The position numbers and the translations under genes are program-made. From the NCBI RefSeq assembly GCF_000787775.1, contig NZ_BBPM01000007.1, positions 1 to 58,937 of the forward strand: a stretch of DNA of 58,937 nt, written 5' to 3'. Shown here piece after piece: positions 52,386 to 58,937 of the stretch; position 1 is the first letter of the stretch, and the number at the start of each line of letters is the position of its first letter. Origin of the DNA: Streptacidiphilus carbonis (GTDB lineage Bacteria > Actinomycetota > Actinomycetes > Streptomycetales > Streptomycetaceae). Below the pieces are notes generated by a model. That model was not told where the DNA came from. It did no database searches and worked only from the letters and a program-made list of their open reading frames with translations.

Positions 52386-54599
52386 ATGCACGCACCCTTC
52401 TCCCGTGTCGGCGGACCGTTCGCCGCGGTGGGACGCTTCAGCCATCGGCGCCGGCGCTGGGTGCTGCTCGCCTGGGCCCTGCTGATCGCGGTCGGGCTGG
52501 TGTTCGGCACCAAGGTCTTCGACACCGCCGCCCCCACCGCGGCCGCCGCCGGCTCCGAGTCCGCGACCGGGAGCGCGCTGCTGGCCGCGGCCAGCGCCTC
52601 GGACTTGAGCATCACCGCGCTGGTGGACGGCAGGCCGGTGGACGACTCGGCGGTGAAGGCGGCGGTCACCGCCGCGGCCGCGGACCTCTCGCACATCGCC
52701 GGGGTCACCTCGGTCTCCGACGCCTACACCGGCGGCGGCTCCGCGCTCAGGTCCGGTGACGGGACCGCGAGCCTGGTCCAGGTCCAGCTCAGCACCGACA
52801 GCAGGAGCACGGTCGCCGAGGTCTCCCGGCGGCTGGAGGCGATCGAAGCCGCCTCGGGCACGACCGTCGACCTCGGCGGCACCCAGATCCTGAACGCGCA
52901 GGTGCAGCAGCAGACCCAGAAGGACACCGAACTGGGCGAACTGCTGACGCTGCCGATCACCCTGCTGGTGATGGTGCTGATCTTCGGCGGCTTCCTGGCC
53001 GCCGGGCTGCCGCTGATCGGCGCGGTCGGCTCGATCGCCGGGGCGTTCCTGGCCCTGCTGGGCTTCAGCCGGATCATGCCGATGGACACCAGCGTGCTGC
53101 CCATCGCCACCGTGCTGGGGCTGGGGCTCTCCATCGACTACGCGCTGCTCATGGTCAACCGCTTCCGCGAGGAGCGCGGCCATGGCGCGGACGTGGCCGC
53201 GGCGGTGGAGCGCAGCTGCGCGACGGCCGGGCGCACCATCGCCTTCTCGGCGGTGACGGTGGCCGCCGCGCTGTCCGGGCTGTTCGTCTTCGTCAGCCCG
53301 ATCTTCCGGGCGGTGGCGGCCGCCGGGGTCAGCGTGGTGGTGATCACCGTGCTGTCCGGGCTGACCCTGGTTCCGGCGCTGCTGGGTTTCGTCGGCGCCC
53401 GGATCAAGCCGGCGGCGCCCGGCGGCGGCTCCGACGACGGGGTGTTCGCCCGTACGGTGCGCCGGGTGCAGCGCCGTCCGCTGCCGGTGGCGATCGGGGT
53501 CAGCGCGCTGCTGCTGGCGCTGGCCGCGCCGTTCGTGACCGCGCACGCGCAGAGCGCTGGGGCGGACGTGCTGCCGAAGTCGTTCAGCAGCCGGGCGGTC
53601 GCGGACGCGGTGGAGGGCCGGTTCCCGGCGCAGCGGCAGGCGGCGGTCACCGTCGCGGTGCAGGACGGCACCGCGCAGGCCGACCGCTACGCCGCCGAGG
53701 TGCGCACGCTGCCGGGGGTGACCGGGGCGACCGTGCAGTCCGTCGGCGACGGCCTGGTCCAGGTCGCGGTGAGCGTGGACGGCGGTGCTCAGGGCACGAC
53801 GGCCCGGCAGGTCGTCGGCGAGCTGCGGGCCGACCGGGGCGGGTTGACCACCTGGGTGACCGGTGACGCCGCGACCGTGGTCGACTTCAAGCACGAGGTC
53901 TCGACCCGCGGGCCGTGGGCGCTGGCGCTGGTGGTGAGTGCGACCTTCGCGCTGCTGTTCATGATGACCGGCTCGCTGCTGGTGCCGCTGAAGGCGCTGC
54001 TGACCAATCTGCTGTCGCTGGGCGCCTCGCTGGGGGTGATGACCCTGGTGTTCCAGGACGGCTGGTTCAGCGGGCTGCTCGGCTTCACCCCGACCGGCGG
54101 CCTGGAGACCTGGATCCCGGTGCTGGTGTTCGCCTTCGCCTTCGGTCTGTCGATGGACTACGAGGTGTTCCTGCTGGCGCGGATCAAGGAGCTGCACGAG
54201 GAGGGGCACCGCTGCCGCAAGGCGGTGGAGCTCGGCGTGCAGCGCAGCGGGCGGATCATCACCTCGGCGGCGCTGCTGATGGTGGTGGTGTTCGCCGGGT
54301 TCTCCGCCGGGAGCATGCTCTACATCAAGGAGATCGGACTGGGGCTGGCCGTCGCGGTGCTGGTGGACGCCACGCTGGTACGGATGCTGCTGGTGCCGGC
54401 CACGATGACGCTGCTGGGGCGGGCCAACTGGTGGGCGCCGGGCTGGTTGCAGCGGCTGCACGCCCGGATCGGCCTGCGCGAGGGGCAGACGCTGCCGCCG
54501 CTGCGGGCGGGCTGGGGCGGAGCGCTCGGCAAGGTGCTGGTGCCGCCGCAGCGGCCGCCGCAGCGGGTGCCGAGGCCGGTGCGGGGCGGGTCGGTCTAG
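52386..54599 (+). CDS. MmpL/RND-family transporter
   Basis: A 737-aa protein with the RND layout: helix 1 (WVLLAWALLIAVGLVFG), extracytoplasmic domain 1, a five-helix bundle (LPITLLVMVLIFGGFLAAGLPL to VLSGLTLVPALLGFV) carrying GLSIDYALLMVNRFREE, helix 7, domain 2 and a second bundle with FGLSMDYEVFLLARIKELHEEG. The two DY motifs are the proton-relay signature of MmpL proteins, which export lipids, siderophores or drugs using proton motive force. The cargo is unknown. The C-terminal Pro/Arg tail is cytoplasmic. coaE starts 34 bp later. Confidence 0.93.
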   Translation: MHAPFSRVGGPFAAVGRFSHRRRRWVLLAWALLIAVGLVFGTKVFDTAAPTAAAAGSESATGSALLAAASASDLSITALVDGRPVDDSAVKAAVTAAAADLSHIAGVTSVSDAYTGGGSALRSGDGTASLVQVQLSTDSRSTVAEVSRRLEAIEAASGTTVDLGGTQILNAQVQQQTQKDTELGELLTLPITLLVMVLIFGGFLAAGLPLIGAVGSIAGAFLALLGFSRIMPMDTSVLPIATVLGLGLSIDYALLMVNRFREERGHGADVAAAVERSCATAGRTIAFSAVTVAAALSGLFVFVSPIFRAVAAAGVSVVVITVLSGLTLVPALLGFVGARIKPAAPGGGSDDGVFARTVRRVQRRPLPVAIGVSALLLALAAPFVTAHAQSAGADVLPKSFSSRAVADAVEGRFPAQRQAAVTVAVQDGTAQADRYAAEVRTLPGVTGATVQSVGDGLVQVAVSVDGGAQGTTARQVVGELRADRGGLTTWVTGDAATVVDFKHEVSTRGPWALALVVSATFALLFMMTGSLLVPLKALLTNLLSLGASLGVMTLVFQDGWFSGLLGFTPTGGLETWIPVLVFAFAFGLSMDYEVFLLARIKELHEEGHRCRKAVELGVQRSGRIITSAALLMVVVFAGFSAGSMLYIKEIGLGLAVAVLVDATLVRMLLVPATMTLLGRANWWAPGWLQRLHARIGLREGQTLPPLRAGWGGALGKVLVPPQRPPQRVPRPVRGGSV

Positions 54600-54633
54600 G
54601 ACCACCACTCCGGCGAAGGCCTAAGCTGCCCGC

Positions 54634-55242
54634 ATGCTGAAGGTGGGACTGACAGGCGGAATCGGTGCGGGCAAGAGCGAGGTGTCGCGGCTGCTGGCCT
54701 CCTACGGGGCGGTGCTGGTCGACGCCGACCTGATCGCCCGTGAGGTGGTGGCGCCCGGGACGCCCGGGTTGGCGAGCGTCGTCGCCGAGTTCGGGCCGGA
54801 GGTGCTGCTGCCGGACGGCGCGCTGGACCGGCCCAAGCTGGGGTCGATCGTGTTCGCGGACCCGGCGCGGCTGGCGGCGCTCAATGCGATCGTGCATCCG
54901 CTGGTGCGGGACCGCTCGGCCGAGCTGGAGGGCCGGGCCGGGCCCGGCGACGTGCTGGTCAACGATGTGCCGCTGCTCGCGGAGAACGGGCTGGCCGAGC
55001 TGTTCGACCTGGTCGTGGTCGTGGACGCGGCGGACGCGACCCGGCTGGACCGGCTGGTGCGGCTGCGCGGCATGGGCGAGGAGGAGGCGCTGGCCAGGAT
55101 GGCGGCGCAGTCCTCGCGGGAGGACCGGCTGGCGGTGGCGGACCTGGTCATCGACAACGACGGGCCGCTGGCGGCACTGGAACCGCAGGTCCGTGAGGTA
55201 TGGGTGGAGCTGCGGCGACGGGCGGCGGAACGGGAGGGGTAG
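54634..55242 (+). CDS. coaE: Dephospho-CoA kinase
   Basis: A 202-aa P-loop kinase that phosphorylates dephospho-CoA, the last step of CoA synthesis. Walker [14 protein letters not shown] at the N-terminus, substrate residues in [16 protein letters not shown] and [31 protein letters not shown], and the lid [20 protein letters not shown]. The single-domain length is normal (no C-terminal UPF0157 fusion, which many actinobacteria have). It may share a transcript with the upstream MmpL-type gene. Confidence 0.95.
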   Translation: MLKVGLTGGIGAGKSEVSRLLASYGAVLVDADLIAREVVAPGTPGLASVVAEFGPEVLLPDGALDRPKLGSIVFADPARLAALNAIVHPLVRDRSAELEGRAGPGDVLVNDVPLLAENGLAELFDLVVVVDAADATRLDRLVRLRGMGEEEALARMAAQSSREDRLAVADLVIDNDGPLAALEPQVREVWVELRRRAAEREG

Positions 55243-55271
55243 TAGAAAGGTCCAAAAGAATAAACAATCTG

Positions 55272-55311
55272 TTGACGCTGCTCCTGGACGGTTCTACGTT
55301 TCGTTGAAACG
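55272..55311 (+). promoter_or_regulatory. Promoter and overlapping operator of the NCS2 permease gene
   Basis: TTGACG (55272-55277) and TACGTT (55295-55300) are spaced 17 bp. A perfect palindrome, CGTTTC-gtt-GAAACG (55297-55311), overlaps the -10 element and the predicted start site, the position expected for a repressor operator. Start codon GTG 55419 is about 110 nt further on. Confidence 0.6.
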
Positions 55312-55418
55312 CCGTCACGGATCGCCGTCCGGACGACTGTTCGACACCCCCTGCCCGCAGGCCGTCCCCTGCCTCAGGTTTCCCCCTTCTGTGGACCCAC
55401 CTACCTGGAGGCATCAAC

Positions 55419-56813
55419 GTGGATACCTCGTGCCCGGACGCAGCACCCGCACCAGCCGTTCATCCCGTGGACGAACTCCTGCCCGCGCCCAAGCTGACCG
55501 CCTATGCACTGCAGCACATCGCCGCGATGTACGCCGGGGTGGTCGCACCGCCGCTGATCGTGGGCGCGGCGGTGGGGCTCTCGGCCACCGAGATGACCGT
55601 GCTGATCGGCGCCGCGCTGCTCACCTCGGGGCTGGCCACCCTGCTGCAGACGCTGGGGGTGTGGAAGGTCGGCTCGCGGATGCCGTTCGTCAACGGGATC
55701 AGCTTCGCCGGGGTCGCTCCGATGCTGGCGATCGCCAAGACGACGGGCCACGGGCACGCGCTGCCGGTGATCTACGGCTCGATCCTCGTCGCGGGGGCGG
55801 TGACCTTCCTGGTCGCGCCGTTCTTCGGCAAGCTCGGCCGGTTCTTCCCGCCGGTGGTGAGCGGGACCGTCATCAGCCTGATCGGCCTGTCGCTCTTCCC
55901 GGTCGCCTTCGGCTGGGTGACCGGCAACGACGCGACGGCGAAGGACTACGCGTCGGTGTCGCGGGTGCTGCTGGCCGCGATCACGCTGCTGGTGGTGCTG
56001 GGACTGAACCGGTTCCTGACCGGGTTCCTGCGCAGTATCGCCATCCTGCTGGGGCTGGTCATCGGCACACTGCTGGCGATCCCGTTCGGGCTCTTCGACG
56101 CCTCGGCGCTGAGCAGCACGCCGGTGTTCGCGGTGCCGTCGCCGTTCCACTTCGGCGGCCCGGAGTTCCAGGCCGGGGCGATCGTCTCGATGCTGATCGT
56201 GATGCTGGTGTCGATGACCGAGAGCACGGCGGACATGCTGGCGCTCGGTGAGGTCGTGGAGATGCCGGTCACCGAGAACACCATCGCGGCCGGGCTCCGG
56301 GCGGACGGGGCGGCGACGTTCGTCGCTGCGGTCCTCAACGGCTTCGTGGTGTCGGCGTTCGCCCAGAACATCGGGCTGATCGCGCTCACCCGGGTGCGGA
56401 GCCGCTTCGTGGTCGCGGTGGGCGGGGGCATTCTGATCCTGCTGGGCCTGTTCCCGATCGCCGGGGCGATCGTCGCGATCGTGCCGCAACCGGTGCTGGG
56501 GGGCGCGGGGTTCGCGCTGTTCGGGACGGTGGCGGCGAGCGGGATCAAGACGCTGGCGCGGGCGGGGCTCGGGGACAGCAACAACCTGCTGATCGTGGCG
56601 GTGGCGCTGGGGTTCGGGCTGCTGCCCATCGCGTCGCCGAACTTCTGGGTGCACTTTCCGCAGGTGGTGCAGACGGTGATGGGTTCGGGCATCAGTGCCG
56701 GGTGCCTGGCGGCGATCGCTTTGAACTTGTTCTTCAACCATCTGGGCAAGCGCGGAGAGGTTTCGCCGGGGGAGCGTGTTGCCGCCGAGGCCGAGCCGAC
56801 GCTGGTGCACTGA
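55419..56813 (+). CDS. NCS2/NAT-family nucleobase (uracil/xanthine/urate) permease
   Basis: A 464-aa protein from GTG with GGAGG 9 nt upstream. About 12-14 membrane segments; YALQHIAAMYAGVVAPPLIVG is the family's first helix with the QH motif, and FAQNIGLIALTR matches the NAT signature (Q-N-x-G-x4-T-R) of substrate binding. Similarity of the core to xanthine/urate transporters rather than UraA is my impression, not a proven assignment. It imports a purine or pyrimidine base with protons or Na. The upstream palindrome suggests purine-catabolism-type repression. It ends with a short acidic tail. Confidence 0.88.
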   Translation: MDTSCPDAAPAPAVHPVDELLPAPKLTAYALQHIAAMYAGVVAPPLIVGAAVGLSATEMTVLIGAALLTSGLATLLQTLGVWKVGSRMPFVNGISFAGVAPMLAIAKTTGHGHALPVIYGSILVAGAVTFLVAPFFGKLGRFFPPVVSGTVISLIGLSLFPVAFGWVTGNDATAKDYASVSRVLLAAITLLVVLGLNRFLTGFLRSIAILLGLVIGTLLAIPFGLFDASALSSTPVFAVPSPFHFGGPEFQAGAIVSMLIVMLVSMTESTADMLALGEVVEMPVTENTIAAGLRADGAATFVAAVLNGFVVSAFAQNIGLIALTRVRSRFVVAVGGGILILLGLFPIAGAIVAIVPQPVLGGAGFALFGTVAASGIKTLARAGLGDSNNLLIVAVALGFGLLPIASPNFWVHFPQVVQTVMGSGISAGCLAAIALNLFFNHLGKRGEVSPGERVAAEAEPTLVH

Positions 56814-56850
56814 CGGGTCCTGTCGGCGGGTGTGGGGGCTGCATGGTTCG

Positions 56851-56926
56851 TCGCGCAGTTCCCCGCGCCCCTGCGGGCAGCAACCGAACCGCTGTGGGTC
56901 CGGTTGCACCTGCTCAGGGGCGCGGG
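56851..56926. terminator. Dispersed 22-nt repeat copy 3 within a long bidirectional hairpin
   Basis: The third exact 22-nt copy (56851-56872) lies between the convergent permease and treZ genes. Its right part, CCCGCGCCCCTG (56862-56873), pairs perfectly with 56915-56926, and an inner GCAACCG/CGGTTGC stem (56880-56886 with 56901-56907) extends the fold. The far arm overlaps the treZ stop codon. Confidence 0.7.
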
Positions 56927-58683
56927 CGGCCAGGCTCCACGCCGATCCACGCGGCATGTGGCGGCAACGTGATTGACGGCCCGTCAGGAGCGGTGGCGGG
57001 AAAGGCGGCAAGGGTCTCCCATGACGCCGTGTCCAGGGGGACGGTGCGGGTCTCGTCGGAGAGGTTGACCGCGGTGCGGTAGGGGCCGCGGTGGAGGACG
57101 AGCCAGCGGGCCGCCTCGTCGAAAGCGACGTGGACGGCGGACAGGTCCGGGTCGGTGAACTGCGGGTGGGCGCGCCGCAGGGCGAGCAGCGTGCGGTACC
57201 AGCCGAGCAGTTCGGCGTGGGGCTTGCGGTGCGGTTCGGTCCAGTCGAGCTTGGAGCCGAGGAAGGTCGCGGGGGCCTGCGGGTCGGGGACCTCCTCGGG
57301 GCTCCAGCCGTGGCCGGCGAACTCGCGGCGGCGGCCGTTGCGCACCGCGTCGGCCAGGTCCGGGTCCTGGTGGTCGGTGAAGAACTGCCAGGGGGTGCGC
57401 GCCCCCCACTCCTCGCCCATGAACAGCATCGGGGTGAAGGCGGAGGAGAGCAGCAAGGCCGCACCCGCCGCCAGCAGGCCGGGGTCCAGCTCGGCCGACA
57501 GCCGGTCGCCGAGGGCGCGGTTGCCGATCTGGTCGTGGGTCTGCAGGTAGCCGAGGAGCCGGTGGGCCGGGGTGCGGTGCAGCAGCAGCGGCCGGCCGTG
57601 GGTGCGTTCCCTGAAGGAGGACCAGGTGCCGTCGTGGAACCAGCCCCGGGTCAGGGTCTTGGCCAGTCCCGCCAACGGCCGGGCGGCGAAGTCGGCGTAG
57701 TAGCCGCGGGCCTCGCCGGTGAGGGTGGCGTGCAGACTGTGGTGCAGGTCGTCGCTCCACTGGGCGGCCAGGCCGAGGCCGCCGGCCTCGCGCGGGGTGA
57801 TCAGCCGCGGGTCGTTGAGGTCGGACTCGCCGATCAGGAACAGTGGCCGGCCGGTGGCGGCAGCCAGGGCGTCCACGGCGGCCGCCAGTTGCTCCAGGAA
57901 GTGCACGGCCCGGGTGTCGACCAGGGCGTGCACGGCGTCCAGGCGCAGGCCGTCGATGCGGTAGTCGCGCAGCCAGGCCAGGGCGCTGCCGATGAGGTAG
58001 GCGCGGACCTCGTCCGAGCCGGGGGCGTCCAGGTTCACCGCCGAGCCCCAGGGCGTGTGGTGACGGTCCGTGAAGTACGGGCCGAAGCGCGGGAGGTAGT
58101 TGCCGGACGGCCCGAGGTGGTTGTGCACGACGTCCAGGACCACGCCCAGGCCGCGGCGGTGGGCGGCGTCGACGAAGCGCTTCAGCCCCTCCGGGCCGCC
58201 GTAGGGCTCGTGGACGGCCCAGAGCGAGACGCCGTCGTAGCCCCAGCCGTGCGTCCCCGGGAACGGGCACACCGGCATCAACTCGACCAGGTCGACCCCG
58301 AGTTCGACCAGGTGGTCCAGGCGGGCCGCGGCGGCGTCGAAGGTGCCCTCCGGGGTGAAGGTGCCGATGTGCAGCTCGTAGAGGACGCTGCCGGGCAGGG
58401 CGCGGCCGTGCCAGGGGCCGTCCGACCAGGGGAACGCGGAGTGGTCGGTGAGCTGGGAGGGGCCGTCGGGGCCGTCGGGCTGGCGCGGGGAGCGGGGGTC
58501 GGGGAGCAGGGTGCGGTCGTCGTCCAGGCGGAAGCCGTAGCGGGAGCGGGAGGGGTCCGCGGGGGCGGCCGCCTGCCACCAGCCGGGGTGGGAGCGGTCC
58601 CGCGCCATGGGGATGGGGGTGCCGTCGACCTCGACCTCGACGCGGTGGGCGGTGGGGGCCCAGAGCTCAAAGCGGTGCGGCAT
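56914..58683 (-). CDS. treZ: Malto-oligosyltrehalose trehalohydrolase
   Basis: A 589-aa GH13 enzyme that releases trehalose from maltooligosyl-trehalose made by TreY. An N-terminal CBM48-like domain (residues 1-95) precedes the catalytic barrel: GVDLVELMPVCPFPGTHGWGYDG, nucleophile D249 in GLRLDAVHAL, acid/base E286 in LIGESDLND and transition-state Asp D384 in THDQIGNRALG. The GEEWGARTPWQFFTDHQDPDLADAVRNGRRREF block is specific to TreZ. The treY stop is only 3 bp upstream, so they are co-transcribed. The 3' end overlaps the long hairpin. Confidence 0.96.
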   Translation of the reverse strand: MPHRFELWAPTAHRVEVEVDGTPIPMARDRSHPGWWQAAAPADPSRSRYGFRLDDDRTLLPDPRSPRQPDGPDGPSQLTDHSAFPWSDGPWHGRALPGSVLYELHIGTFTPEGTFDAAAARLDHLVELGVDLVELMPVCPFPGTHGWGYDGVSLWAVHEPYGGPEGLKRFVDAAHRRGLGVVLDVVHNHLGPSGNYLPRFGPYFTDRHHTPWGSAVNLDAPGSDEVRAYLIGSALAWLRDYRIDGLRLDAVHALVDTRAVHFLEQLAAAVDALAAATGRPLFLIGESDLNDPRLITPREAGGLGLAAQWSDDLHHSLHATLTGEARGYYADFAARPLAGLAKTLTRGWFHDGTWSSFRERTHGRPLLLHRTPAHRLLGYLQTHDQIGNRALGDRLSAELDPGLLAAGAALLLSSAFTPMLFMGEEWGARTPWQFFTDHQDPDLADAVRNGRRREFAGHGWSPEEVPDPQAPATFLGSKLDWTEPHRKPHAELLGWYRTLLALRRAHPQFTDPDLSAVHVAFDEAARWLVLHRGPYRTAVNLSDETRTVPLDTASWETLAAFPATAPDGPSITLPPHAAWIGVEPGRPRP

Positions 58684-58686
58684 GGG

Positions 58687-58937
58687 TCAGGGCTCCTCGG
58701 GGGTGCGGATCAGCAGGGCGACGGGGAGGGACTGCAGCAGCGTGGCGAGGGGGGTGGCGCCGGTGCGGGGCGGGGCGTCGGTGAGGGCGTCGGTCCATCG
58801 GCCGGGCGGGAGGGCGATGGTTGCATCCCCCCAGCCGGAGACTTCCAGGCGGTGGGGGAGGCGCGTCGCCACCGCGATGATGTCGTCGCCCCGGAGGTAG
58901 GCCACGGCGTTGGGGGGGGCGGGGTCGGGGGGTAGGG
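58687..58937 (-). CDS. treY: Malto-oligosyltrehalose synthase, C-terminal end (partial)
   Basis: The frame is open to the window edge on the minus strand and only the last 83 or so residues are seen. AVAYLRGDDIIAVATRLPHRL, GWGDATIALPPGRWTDALT and the closing ATPLATLLQSLPVALLIRT match the C-terminal beta domain of TreY. TreY isomerises the reducing-end alpha-1,4 bond of maltodextrins to alpha,alpha-1,1 before TreZ cleaves. Identity rests on this fragment plus direct linkage to treZ. Confidence 0.85.
   Translation of the reverse strand, partial: LPPDPAPPNAVAYLRGDDIIAVATRLPHRLEVSGWGDATIALPPGRWTDALTDAPPRTGATPLATLLQSLPVALLIRTPEEP

Overview
The window is high-GC, gene-dense DNA of a streptomycete-type actinomycete (Streptomyces, Streptacidiphilus or Kitasatospora; the genus cannot be fixed from sequence alone). 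The evidence is the trpE / small membrane proteins / trpC / trpM / trpB / trpA order behind hisI, a gltBD pair, a lone ANTAR response regulator beside pyk, a livKHMGF operon, and the polA / DUF3068 / rpsA / coaE run. GTGA and ATGA start-stop overlaps are frequent and several starts are GTG or TTG. I see no rRNA, CRISPR array, transposase, integrase or phage gene.

Layout. 1-2637: end of a phosphate-ABC cluster (cell-surface protein, sortase-fold protein without catalytic residues, PstB). 2673-4851: a TIGR03085 protein and two tandem septum-formation-family proteins on the minus strand. 5004-11884: hisI and the trp cluster, including the small modulator trpM and three small membrane proteins. 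12045-14356: a DsbA/MauE/DsbA envelope redox set in which the first DsbA-like protein has lost its CxxC. 14379-19399: a NarL-type two-component system, an ABC exporter, a Uma2 protein and a nucleotidyltransferase. 19488-20261: a VIT-type Fe/Mn transporter behind a cluster of operator-like dyads. 20599-26665: gltBD, with a GlnR-like box and a pair of TCCAC/GTGGA dyads. 26850-31345 (minus): a surface phosphoesterase with a PHO-box-like site, then efeB and efeO without efeU. 31568-34752: pyk and, convergent, an APC permease.

34753-37026 is the accessory spot. It holds a gene-free stretch, two tandem paralogous proteins that join an N-terminal helix-turn-helix to a two-motif LAGLIDADG domain, and a tRNA gene with a CAA (Leu) anticodon on a class-I body with a 5-nt variable loop. 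I consider this the most interesting part of the window. 37122-43612 holds the ANTAR regulator and the branched-chain amino-acid ABC transporter, which has a strong hairpin between livK and livH.

43856-52158: a membrane protein, a PaaI thioesterase, polA, a 44-aa membrane peptide, a DUF3068 protein overlapping a convergent methyltransferase, and rpsA behind a textbook promoter and a leader of about 200 nt. 52386-58937: an MmpL-type transporter, coaE, an NCS2 nucleobase permease with a palindrome at its predicted start site, then treZ and the 3' end of treY on the minus strand. Three exact copies of one 22-nt intergenic sequence are scattered through the window.

The common thread is amino-acid and nitrogen metabolism (Trp, Glu, branched-chain uptake, nucleobases), with phosphate and iron supply beside it and housekeeping DNA, RNA and CoA functions in the last third. 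All calls come from reading the sequence; no database search was run.
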